From positions 1-6,142 of the forward strand of contig JAQUTB010000115.1 in the NCBI GenBank assembly GCA_028709985.1: a stretch of 6,142 bases of DNA, written 5' to 3'. The stretch is from Dethiosulfovibrio sp. (lineage in GTDB: Bacteria; Synergistota; Synergistia; Synergistales; Dethiosulfovibrionaceae). The position numbers were made by a program, and so were the translations under genes. The notes beneath the pieces were generated by a model, which ran no database searches, was not told where the DNA came from, and was given only the letters and a program-made list of their open reading frames with translations. Below, one piece after another: positions 1-5,839 of the stretch. Positions within the stretch are counted from its first letter, which is position 1; every line of letters begins with the position of its first letter.

Positions 1-5
1 CTTTC

Positions 6-626
6 ATGATCTTCTCCCTAGGGGCAGTGGACGACGACGAGGAGATCCTCTATACCCTGAAAGCAATGGCTTCCTCACAGGGCTGGTCGATAAGGACCAC
101 AACCGATCCTCATGCGGCCCTCGGAGGGGTCGAAGAGGGGATGGTCGATATTATCCTTGTCGACTACCACATGCCGGTCATGAGTGGCCTTGAGTTGATA
201 AGGCGGGCCAGACAGATCTCTTCGTCGACGGTGATAATCGCGCTTACAGTGGAGCAGGATCAGGAGGTCGCAAGAGGGCTTTTTTTGGCTGGGGCGGACG
301 ATTTCGTCTCAAAACCGGTCAGGTTGGTGGATTTTTCGGCGAGGATAGCCCTTCACGGGGAGCTAGCCCGCTACAGGAAGTCCTCCGGCTGGGAGGGCAC
401 CCAGAAGGGTATGGCCGAACCAACCGCTAGAATGGTGATGGACGTCCTGCTTGCGTCCGACGAACCGCTTTCCGCCTCCGAGGTGGCTAAGAGGGCCGGA
501 ATAGCCTATCCGACGGCCCATAGGTATCTGGAATATCTGGCAAGGAAGGGACAGATACAGAGGGAGCGTCGCCATGAGGATGGCAGGAGCGGCAGACCCA
601 AGATATACTACAGGCCCTCAATATAA
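6..626 (+). CDS. Two-component response regulator, receiver plus winged-helix DNA-binding domain (CitB/DcuR-like)
   Basis: This is a 206-residue cytoplasmic transcription regulator of a two-component system. Residues 1-120 form a receiver domain: acidic cluster D9-D11, phosphoacceptor D53 in VDYHMPVMSG, conserved T81 and K103 followed by P104. Residues 138-203 form a winged helix-turn-helix: S156-A179 is the recognition unit, and a basic GRSGRP-KIYYR segment near 193-203 is the wing. Receiver plus this type of HTH is the arrangement of CitB/DpiA/DcuR regulators, which often respond to di- or tricarboxylates; the real signal here is unknown. No cognate histidine kinase is in the window, but one may lie upstream. 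The reading frame is open to the window edge and no ribosome-binding site is visible before ATG 6, so the true start could lie slightly upstream. The receiver domain already looks complete from residue 1. Confidence 0.9.
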   Translation: MIFSLGAVDDDEEILYTLKAMASSQGWSIRTTTDPHAALGGVEEGMVDIILVDYHMPVMSGLELIRRARQISSSTVIIALTVEQDQEVARGLFLAGADDFVSKPVRLVDFSARIALHGELARYRKSSGWEGTQKGMAEPTARMVMDVLLASDEPLSASEVAKRAGIAYPTAHRYLEYLARKGQIQRERRHEDGRSGRPKIYYRPSI

Positions 627-628
627 AT

Positions 629-640
629 AATTTCGAAATT
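629..640. promoter_or_regulatory. 12-bp perfect palindrome, possible operator
   Basis: AATTTCGAAATT is a perfect palindrome three bases after the regulator's stop codon and just upstream of a possible -35 box for the chemoreceptor gene. Its position suits binding by a dimeric regulator, perhaps the one encoded next to it. A 6-bp half-site palindrome is expected about once by chance in a window this long, so the evidence is only positional. Confidence 0.2.
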
Positions 641-642
641 CT

Positions 643-672
643 TTGCCTCCTTTGTGCCTATCGGTGTATCAT
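643..672 (+). promoter_or_regulatory. Candidate sigma-70-type promoter for the chemoreceptor gene
   Basis: TTGCCT (643-648) and TATCAT (667-672) are separated by 18 bp and lie about 40 bp upstream of the GTG start at 715. The -10 box matches the consensus at five of six positions and the -35 box at three. An alternative -10 is TATAAA at 672-677, with no good partner box. No clear intrinsic terminator separates the regulator from this gene, so read-through transcription is also possible. Confidence 0.35.
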
Positions 673-700
673 ATAAAGAAAGTTTACCGTGGAATTGAGA

Positions 701-708
701 GGGGAGGG
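701..708 (+). promoter_or_regulatory. Ribosome-binding site that fixes the chemoreceptor start
   Basis: GGGGAGGG lies six bases before GTG 715. The frame is open from an earlier TTG at 643, but that codon has no Shine-Dalgarno sequence and would add 24 residues before the basic start and first membrane helix. This site therefore selects 715. Confidence 0.8.
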
Positions 709-714
709 CTTAGA

Positions 715-2463
715 GTGAAGAAGCGGGGCAAGAGGTTGTTGTTCTCTTTGATGGTTCCCTTGTCGGCGGTGCTCTTGTCGCTGGGGCTGGGCATATCTCT
801 GACGATCTATATCGTGGATTACGATGCCCTCTATCGTGAGAGGGTTGGAACGGTGCTTTCTGTGGTGGAGGTCGCTGATGAGGTCGTCAGGCACTACGGC
901 GCTATGGCGGAGAGCGGCGAGCTCACTGTGGAGGAAGCCCAGCTTCTGGCCTCTGAGGCGGTGTCTTCGATGAGATATAACGGCCAGGACTATGTCTTTG
1001 GATACGATATGGACCAGAGGGTTACTATCCCCTTCCAGGGTCACGAGAGGGGAAAAAGGCTCGATAGCCAGGATGCAAACGGAGTGTGGGTCCACAGAGG
1101 GTTGACCGCCATCGCCGCGTCTCCTAAGGGTGAGGGACAGATGACCTATCACTGGCTCAACTCCAACAGCGGCGAGGTCGAGGAAAAGGTGGCTTACGTT
1201 AAAAGCTACGCACCGTGGGGCTGGTGGTACGGGACTGGGCTCTACACCTCGGATCTGAGGCACTCGGTCATGGCCCTGGTATTTAAGATAGCGGCCGGAG
1301 TGGTCCTGGGGCTTTTGGTGGCGTTACTGTTTATTTTCGTCATAGTTAGAGGGATTACCTCTCGCTTTAGCGTCATGGTGGAGGCTATCGGGAAGATGGC
1401 TAAGGGCGACCTTACCGTGAGCTTTGAGGATAAAGTGGGAGACGAGATCTCCTCCGTGGGGACCTCCCTCGATGTCATGGCCGATATGCTCAGGAAGGCC
1501 CTCGGCGACGTAAGGGGAGAGGCCTCCCTGTCGTCCCAGAGGTCGGAGGAGCTAGCCGCCATCTCGGAGGAGCAGAACGCTGCCATGGCCGAGGCAGGTG
1601 GATCGGTGATGGAGATGTCCAACCTCACGGAGAACAACTCCGCGGCGCTGGAGCAGATAAACGCCTCCATAGAGGAGGTGGCGTCCAGCGCCAGGTCCTC
1701 TGCGGACCTGACCTCCGACGGGGCGTCGGACACGTCATCCATGGTGAAGCTAGCCAAAGAGGTGAACGACAGGCTTGTATCCATGTTCAAGGAGATAAAG
1801 ACCGCCGACGAGATGTCCAGATCCGGCGCAGATGGAATAACCAAACTTGCCGATTCGGTAAAGTCAATCTCTCAGTTTGTCGACACCATAACCACCATAG
1901 CGGACCAGACAAACCTGCTTGCCCTCAACGCGGCCATAGAGGCGGCGAGAGCCGGAGAGGCTGGCAGGGGCTTTGCCGTGGTCGCGGAGGAGGTACGTAA
2001 GCTGGCGGAGGAATCGGCCCACGCCGCTGGGATGGTCGGGTCCATGATAGAGAGGCTCCAGTCCGACTCATCCGACGCCATGAGGGCGACGGATCGGACC
2101 GTAGGGGCTATGGAGGTCGTGGCCAGAGAGGTGGCGGAGGCTAAGAAGGGCCTGGACGAGACGGTCGACCTGACTAAGAGGCTCGACGACAGGATGAAGA
2201 GGATCGCCGATCAGTCCGAGGTCCAGGCGACCTCCAGCGACGAGATGGCAAGGGCGGTCGAGTCTCTGACTAGCTCGGTGATGAGGTCGGTGGAGCTTAT
2301 GTCCGCAATTCGCTCCGCCACGGAGGAGACCGAGAGAGGGGCCGAGGACGTGGCTATTAAGGCTCAGGACATGGCGGCAGGAGCCAGGGCTATGATGGTC
2401 ACTTTGGAGAGCTTCGTCCTTAGGCGGGATGGAGAGGCAGGGCTGGCCCGGCTAGAAAAATAA
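715..2463 (+). CDS. Methyl-accepting chemotaxis protein with periplasmic Cache sensor
   Basis: This is a 582-residue inner-membrane chemoreceptor that would signal through CheW/CheA to the flagellar motor. The order is: basic N-terminus and TM1 (about 8-33); an extracytoplasmic single-Cache domain (about 37-183) with the typical [15 protein letters not shown] and [11 protein letters not shown] segments; TM2 (about 188-211); HAMP (about 210-262, GDLTVSF then GDEISSV); and a long coiled-coil signalling domain. The conserved hairpin tip begins at D397 ([19 protein letters not shown]) and runs into [17 protein letters not shown]. There is no aromatic CheR/CheB-docking pentapeptide at the C-terminus, so adaptation enzymes would bind without a tether. 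Single-Cache receptors commonly sense small organic acids or amino acids; the ligand here is unknown. The GTG start is chosen because of the strong ribosome-binding site at 701-708. A terminator follows the gene directly, so it is transcribed separately from the transport operon downstream. Confidence 0.95.
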   Translation: MKKRGKRLLFSLMVPLSAVLLSLGLGISLTIYIVDYDALYRERVGTVLSVVEVADEVVRHYGAMAESGELTVEEAQLLASEAVSSMRYNGQDYVFGYDMDQRVTIPFQGHERGKRLDSQDANGVWVHRGLTAIAASPKGEGQMTYHWLNSNSGEVEEKVAYVKSYAPWGWWYGTGLYTSDLRHSVMALVFKIAAGVVLGLLVALLFIFVIVRGITSRFSVMVEAIGKMAKGDLTVSFEDKVGDEISSVGTSLDVMADMLRKALGDVRGEASLSSQRSEELAAISEEQNAAMAEAGGSVMEMSNLTENNSAALEQINASIEEVASSARSSADLTSDGASDTSSMVKLAKEVNDRLVSMFKEIKTADEMSRSGADGITKLADSVKSISQFVDTITTIADQTNLLALNAAIEAARAGEAGRGFAVVAEEVRKLAEESAHAAGMVGSMIERLQSDSSDAMRATDRTVGAMEVVAREVAEAKKGLDETVDLTKRLDDRMKRIADQSEVQATSSDEMARAVESLTSSVMRSVELMSAIRSATEETERGAEDVAIKAQDMAAGARAMMVTLESFVLRRDGEAGLARLEK

Positions 2464-2476
2464 CGGATTTTACGAC

Positions 2477-2505
2477 GAGAGGGTGGCCGTTGGCCGCCCT
2501 CTTTT
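2477..2505 (+). terminator. Intrinsic terminator after the chemoreceptor gene
   Basis: GAGGGTGGCC (2479-2488) pairs with GGCCGCCCTC (2492-2501): ten base pairs including one G-U, around a GTT loop. The stem is followed by a T run (2502-2505) that continues as GCTT. It starts 15 bases after the stop codon and separates the chemoreceptor transcript from the operon that starts at 2635. Confidence 0.88.
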
Positions 2506-2512
2506 GCTTCAG

Positions 2513-2530
2513 GAGAGAAACGAGAGAAAC
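2513..2530 (+). repeat. Tandem 9-bp direct repeat in the operon leader
   Basis: GAGAGAAAC occurs twice back to back (2513-2521 and 2522-2530). It lies between the terminator and the inverted repeat that precedes the operon. A spacing of about one helical turn would suit tandem binding by a regulator. The purine-rich composition makes a chance origin possible. Confidence 0.45.
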
Positions 2531-2562
2531 TATGGCCCTGCGCCGTGGTCATAGACTATACT
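2530..2562 (+). promoter_or_regulatory. Candidate operator and promoter of the permease/hydrolase operon
   Basis: CTATGGCC (2530-2537) and GGTCATAG (2547-2554) form an inverted repeat of eight pairs, one a G-U in RNA, around a 9-base centre. Directly after it, TATACT (2557-2562) matches a sigma-70 -10 box at five of six positions. The corresponding -35 region (about 2533-2539) is poor and lies inside the inverted repeat, which is the usual layout of a promoter controlled by a regulator. An inverted repeat of this size can arise by chance, so the call is tentative. The rest of 2563-2620 shows nothing recognisable. Confidence 0.3.
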
Positions 2563-2634
2563 TTGAGAGTGCAATCGTCCTGACCCTTTAGGCAATACTG
2601 GGAGGACGCATAATTCTGTTGGGAGGTTTTATCC

Positions 2635-3195
2635 GTGAAAATCCGTTTCTCCGCTTTTCTTTCCGCCTTGGCGATAGCGTCCACCCTGATGGCAGGCGTT
2701 TCCTTCGCCTCCGACGTGGCACTTACGTCCGTGGGCCAGAGCCCCGATGCCATGATGGTTAAGGTCGTGCTGAAGTCTCTGAAGATAGTGCCCGACTACG
2801 AGGCCCTTATGAAGGCCGAAGAGCTGTCCGGCCAGAAGGTCCTGATAGCGGTGGTGGGAGGAAGCTCCAAGGGACTGGGAGCAGCCGGAATAGACAAGGA
2901 CCAGGAGGTCGCCAGGTCCAAGGCCCTCTTGGAGAAGGCCAAGGCCGACAACATGAAGATCCTGGTTATGCACGTGGGAGGCCCAGGCAGGAGAGGGGCC
3001 CTGTCGGATCTTTTCATCTCCGCTGCGGTTCCCTTCGCTGATGCCCTCATAATCGTGGACAAGGACAACACCGATATGGACGGGCTTTTCTCCAAACTGG
3101 TGGAGGGAAAATCCATCGAAATCCTCTCCGCTGATAACGTGAGAGGGACAAAGGAGCCTCTGGAGAGCGTCCTTTCCTCCTGGGGCGTGATCTAG
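2635..3195 (+). CDS. Small exported protein, DUF6305-like, function unknown
   Basis: This 186-residue protein starts at GTG 2635 with GGGAGG (2621-2626) eight bases upstream. Residues 1-25 form a Sec signal peptide: K2 and R4, a hydrophobic core, then a probable cut after SFA at 23-25. There is no cysteine, so it is not a lipoprotein. The mature part has alternating beta-alpha character: KVLIAVVGG (68-76) then SSKGLGAAGID (77-87), KILVMHVGG (108-116) followed by GRRGALSD (118-125), and ADALIIVDKDN (135-145). GQSPDA at 34-39 is another likely conserved site. From memory the pattern resembles DUF6305, a family of uncharacterised exported proteins; this was not searched. It is the first gene of the operon, 12 bp before a TRAP-type permease. 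An accessory or solute-binding role in the periplasm is therefore plausible, but at 186 residues it is much shorter than a DctP binding protein (about 330) and does not look like one. Confidence 0.85.
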   Translation: MKIRFSAFLSALAIASTLMAGVSFASDVALTSVGQSPDAMMVKVVLKSLKIVPDYEALMKAEELSGQKVLIAVVGGSSKGLGAAGIDKDQEVARSKALLEKAKADNMKILVMHVGGPGRRGALSDLFISAAVPFADALIIVDKDNTDMDGLFSKLVEGKSIEILSADNVRGTKEPLESVLSSWGVI

Positions 3196-3200
3196 GAGGG
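3194..3200 (+). promoter_or_regulatory. Ribosome-binding site overlapping the upstream stop codon
   Basis: AGGAGGG (3194-3200) shares two bases with the TAG stop codon (3193-3195) of the exported-protein gene and is seven bases before ATG 3208. Ribosomes ending on the first gene would stop on the Shine-Dalgarno sequence of the permease gene, which suggests translational coupling. Confidence 0.75.
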
Positions 3201-3207
3201 AGCCTAT

Positions 3208-4494
3208 ATGGAGTGGTTCTGGCCGGAGGGATTTTATACCCTCCTTATGATAGGCGTCTTCGCCTTCGCCGCCTTCGTGTGGGATATGCCCATAGCTGTG
3301 GCGATGGCCATGGCCGCTATAACCGGCGCTATCGCCGCCGGTGAGGGAGTCCCCCTGAGACATCAGGTAGAGGGGGAGTTCGGATACGTCGACACCATAC
3401 TGATAATAGCTACGGCGATGGTGTTCATGAAGGTCATCCAGAGGACGGGGCTTTTGGAGTCCATCGCGGCCTGGGTGATCCGTAAATTCAGAGGTTATCC
3501 GGTCCTCCTCAGCCTGGGTATTATGTTCATCATAATGGTCCCAGGCATGATAACTGGATCCTCAACCGCTGCTGTGTTGACCACAGGAGCCCTGGTCGCT
3601 CCGGTCATGATGGAGCTAGGTGTCCCAATGTTACAGACAGCGGCAGCTATCTCCATGGGGGCTCTCTTTGGGATGATAGCGCCACCTATAAGCATCCCTG
3701 CCATGATAATAGGGGCTGGGGTGGATATTCCCTACGTCGGTTTTGGGATGCCTCTTCTCATATGCACTGTGCCGTTGGCGGTGATCTGCTCCCTCTGGCT
3801 TATCTATCCCTACGTGAGAAAGCCCAGGGACGAGGCGTCCCTGGAGGCTCAGCTGGCTAAGATGAGCAGGGTTCCCATGAGCTTAAGGCTGTTTTTGACG
3901 GTGATAGTTCTGGTGGTGCTTCTGGGAGGCGAGAGGACGCTGCCCCTTTATTGGCCGTCTCTCGGGATGCCTCTCAGCTTTCTGCTGGCATCCGCTTCTG
4001 GGCTACTTTCCGGGGTTAGGTGGAATCCCATAGAGACAGTTACAGAGGCCATCGACGAGGCCCTGCCAGTCATGGGCATATTGATGGGAGTTGGGATGTT
4101 TATCCAGATAATGACCCTAACCGGGGTCAGAGGGTTCGTGGTCGTCTCAGCGTTGGCCCTTCCATCCTGGACCCTTTATCTAGGGATAGCGATCTCCATG
4201 CCCTTGTTCGGAGCAGTCTCCTCCTTCGGATCTGCGTCGGTGCTGGGGGTTCCGTTCCTGATGGCCCTTCTTGGCCAGAACGAGATAGTGGTGGCCTCCG
4301 CTTTAAGCCTTGTGGCGTCCCTGGGGGACCTGATGCCCCCGACCGCTCTGGCAGGGATCTTTGCCGCCCAGGTCGTCGGAGAGAAAAACTACTTCAAGGT
4401 GCTTCGCCACTGTATGTTGCCGGCCTTGCTCACGGTTTGCTGGGGTATCGCGGTGATATTGATGGCTAAGCCGATAGCTAAGCTGATATTCTAG
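3208..4494 (+). CDS. TRAP transporter large permease subunit (DctM-like)
   Basis: This 428-residue, very hydrophobic inner-membrane protein has the length and inverted two-half organisation of DctM, the ion-coupled channel subunit of TRAP transporters (ion-transporter superfamily). Half one has GSST (117-120) at a helix break and IAPPISIPA (157-165). Half two repeats the pattern with FGSAS (340-344) and LMPPTALAG (375-383). In this superfamily such paired loops hold the sodium and substrate sites, so it looks transport-competent. A charged cytoplasmic-type linker (about 203-227) separates the halves. The substrate is probably an organic acid or amino acid and cannot be read from sequence. No fused DctQ domain and no adjacent DctP gene are visible. 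Instead it lies between a small exported protein and a 48-residue membrane protein. Another permease family of the same superfamily is the main alternative. It starts at ATG 3208 with a strong ribosome-binding site. Confidence 0.88.
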   Translation: MEWFWPEGFYTLLMIGVFAFAAFVWDMPIAVAMAMAAITGAIAAGEGVPLRHQVEGEFGYVDTILIIATAMVFMKVIQRTGLLESIAAWVIRKFRGYPVLLSLGIMFIIMVPGMITGSSTAAVLTTGALVAPVMMELGVPMLQTAAAISMGALFGMIAPPISIPAMIIGAGVDIPYVGFGMPLLICTVPLAVICSLWLIYPYVRKPRDEASLEAQLAKMSRVPMSLRLFLTVIVLVVLLGGERTLPLYWPSLGMPLSFLLASASGLLSGVRWNPIETVTEAIDEALPVMGILMGVGMFIQIMTLTGVRGFVVVSALALPSWTLYLGIAISMPLFGAVSSFGSASVLGVPFLMALLGQNEIVVASALSLVASLGDLMPPTALAGIFAAQVVGEKNYFKVLRHCMLPALLTVCWGIAVILMAKPIAKLIF

Positions 4495-4498
4495 GAGG
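4493..4498 (+). promoter_or_regulatory. Ribosome-binding site overlapping the permease stop codon
   Basis: AGGAGG (4493-4498), a perfect Shine-Dalgarno sequence, includes the last two bases of the permease stop codon TAG (4492-4494) and lies eight bases before ATG 4507. It is the main evidence that the 48-codon frame downstream is a real, translated gene coupled to the permease. Confidence 0.8.
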
Positions 4499-4506
4499 TT
4501 GCCTCG

Positions 4507-4653
4507 ATGATGACCTTAATCTACAGAGGAATTGGCCTTTTTGTGGCAGCCTTCGTCCTCAGATGTATGTTCAGGGAAAAATCTTTCTGGAAGCAGGTCA
4601 CGGCCGCTATGGTTCTCATACCCTTGATCCTGCGTATATTGTTGATAAAGTAG
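4507..4653 (+). CDS. 48-residue two-helix membrane microprotein
   Basis: This short gene fills the gap between the permease and the hydrolase. It encodes 48 residues beginning MMTLIYRGIGLFVAAF and ending LRILLIK, with stop codon TAG 4651-4653. Two hydrophobic stretches (about 4-18 and 32-47) flank a basic loop (R19, R23, K25, K29), which predicts a hairpin with a cytoplasmic loop. There is one cysteine (C20). Support for translation is a perfect ribosome-binding site overlapping the permease stop, an exact fit between neighbours (12 bp on each side), and a stop codon that merges with the next ribosome-binding site. No family is recognised. Its place next to a DctM-like permease suggests a small accessory subunit. 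It is much smaller than the usual four-helix DctQ, so equivalence is only a hypothesis. The second ATG, at 4510, is an alternative start. Confidence 0.78.
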   Translation: MMTLIYRGIGLFVAAFVLRCMFREKSFWKQVTAAMVLIPLILRILLIK

Positions 4654-4659
4654 GGAGGG
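4653..4659 (+). promoter_or_regulatory. Ribosome-binding site that fixes the hydrolase start
   Basis: GGGAGGG (4653-4659) starts on the last base of the microprotein stop codon (4651-4653) and lies six bases before GTG 4666. This supports GTG 4666 as the hydrolase start and again couples it to the gene before. Confidence 0.75.
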
Positions 4660-4665
4660 CTGACT

Positions 4666-5817
4666 GTGAGATCTTCCAGAGGAACGGCTTTGACCGCAGC
4701 GGCCCTTTGCGTCGCTGTAGCTTTGATATGTTTCGTCTCGGCCAGGAGCTTTTTGGCCATGAGACTTCCCGATCCTGTGGCCCCTGCCCAGGGTTTTGAG
4801 AGGTACAACCTGTCCCATTGGTTCCCGGCCCTTAAGGGTAGCCCAGGGGACTCGGACGTATATATACAAGACAGTGGAGTCCCTGGTGGAACGGTGTTCA
4901 TCATGGGGGGAACCCATCCCAACGAGCCCTCCGGCTATATGGCGGCGGTGGTCTACCTGGAGAGGGCTAAGGTGACCAAAGGCAGGCTGATCGTCATGCC
5001 CTTCGCCAACGCCACCGCCATGGGACATAACTCCCCACAAGAGGCGTCCCCTCAGTATTTCAGCCTGGACGTCGACGGCGGGACCAGATGGTTTCGCTAT
5101 GGGTCCAGGGCCACAAACCCGGTGTATCAGTGGCCCGCGCCGGACATCTACATCCACGCCCAGTCTGGTCAGAAGCTGGACGGGGGATCAAAAAGCAACC
5201 TCAACAGGGCCTATCCAGGGGTCCCCGACGACTCTCTGACCCAGCAGGTTGCCTATGGGATCATCCAGTTGCTCAACAAGGAGAAGGTCGACCTAGCCTT
5301 CGACCTGCACGAGGCCTCGCCGGAATATCCGGTGGTGAACGCCATAGTGGCTCACAACAGGGCAATGGAGTTGGCCGCAATGGTGTCGATGGAGCTTGAG
5401 ATGGCCGGCATCCCCATGAGGCTTGAGCCGTCTCCGGTCAACTTTCGAGGGCTAAGCCATAGGGAATGGGGAGACCACAGCGACGCTCTGGCTATATTGA
5501 TGGAGACAGGCAACCCCAGTCAGGGAAGGCTTAGGGGAAAGACCGATGCGGCTTTAGCCGTCACGGGCAAGGACAAAGCCTATCTCAAAGCTGCAGCTCT
5601 GGGTCGGCTTTTCATCCCCTACGAGGGGGACCAGACCCTGGACCTAAGGACGGCCAGACACGTCACCTCCATGAAGATGTTTATGGACATGCTTGGGGAT
5701 GTTAAAGAAGGCGGAGACGTCGAGGTGGAGGGAATACCTTCCTTCGACGATATGATGGAAAGAGGCATAGGAGCTTTTCTGTCCCCGGTCGAGGACGATC
5801 GGTTCGACGGAAAGTAG
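4666..5817 (+). CDS. Exported succinylglutamate desuccinylase/aspartoacylase family metallohydrolase (M14-like)
   Basis: This 383-residue zinc hydrolase is of the AstE/aspartoacylase branch of the carboxypeptidase (M14) fold, whose members cut amide bonds of N-acyl amino acids. The zinc-site motif is [10 protein letters not shown] (H84, E87) with the third ligand H215 in [18 protein letters not shown] (N180, R181) is the typical substrate-carboxylate site, and METGNPSQG supplies the probable catalytic E280. Residues 1-26 contain two arginines and a hydrophobic helix (about 7-26), a signal peptide or anchor. The enzyme therefore acts outside the cytoplasm, unlike cytosolic AstE and mammalian aspartoacylase. 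About 100 residues follow E280, consistent with a C-terminal accessory domain. It lies between a permease module and a gamma-glutamyltransferase, so its product is probably imported or processed further. The acyl group and amino acid it recognises cannot be told from sequence; a peptidase role within M14 is the alternative. Confidence 0.9.
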   Translation: MRSSRGTALTAAALCVAVALICFVSARSFLAMRLPDPVAPAQGFERYNLSHWFPALKGSPGDSDVYIQDSGVPGGTVFIMGGTHPNEPSGYMAAVVYLERAKVTKGRLIVMPFANATAMGHNSPQEASPQYFSLDVDGGTRWFRYGSRATNPVYQWPAPDIYIHAQSGQKLDGGSKSNLNRAYPGVPDDSLTQQVAYGIIQLLNKEKVDLAFDLHEASPEYPVVNAIVAHNRAMELAAMVSMELEMAGIPMRLEPSPVNFRGLSHREWGDHSDALAILMETGNPSQGRLRGKTDAALAVTGKDKAYLKAAALGRLFIPYEGDQTLDLRTARHVTSMKMFMDMLGDVKEGGDVEVEGIPSFDDMMERGIGAFLSPVEDDRFDGK

Positions 5818-5826
5818 CGAGGAACA

Positions 5827-5833
5827 GGGAGGG
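5827..5833 (+). promoter_or_regulatory. Ribosome-binding site that fixes the gamma-glutamyltransferase start
   Basis: GGGAGGG lies six bases before GTG 5840. The GTG is followed at once by a basic, then hydrophobic, signal-peptide sequence, which confirms this start. Here the site is ten bases past the previous stop codon, so the coupling seen at the earlier junctions is weaker. Confidence 0.75.
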
Positions 5834-5839
5834 ATTTTA

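Noticed and set aside
635..663. Flagellar sigma-28-type promoter (GAAA ... GCCTATCG) for the chemoreceptor
   Set aside because: The -10-like box has mismatches, the -35 is not TAAA, and the spacing is 17 instead of about 15. The match is too weak to call.
643..714. TTG at 643 as the chemoreceptor start, giving 24 extra residues
   Set aside because: There is no Shine-Dalgarno sequence before it, the added residues would precede the usual basic start and first membrane helix, and a strong site at 701-708 serves GTG 715. The region also holds the best promoter candidate.
658..1263. Long open frame on the minus strand opposite the chemoreceptor (201 codons)
   Set aside because: It has no recognisable domain or ribosome-binding site and lies opposite a clear gene. 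Similar long minus-strand frames at 1242-1844, 2629-3363, 4516-5157 and 5644-6135 are rejected for the same reason.
2532..2591. 19-codon frame in the operon leader that could be a leader peptide
   Set aside because: It has only a weak purine-rich stretch as a ribosome-binding site, no run of repeated regulatory codons, and no terminator/antiterminator pair after it.
4020..4469. 149-codon plus-strand frame inside the permease gene
   Set aside because: It is a different frame of a clearly conserved membrane protein, and its product has the low-complexity, arginine- and glycine-rich look of a shadow frame.
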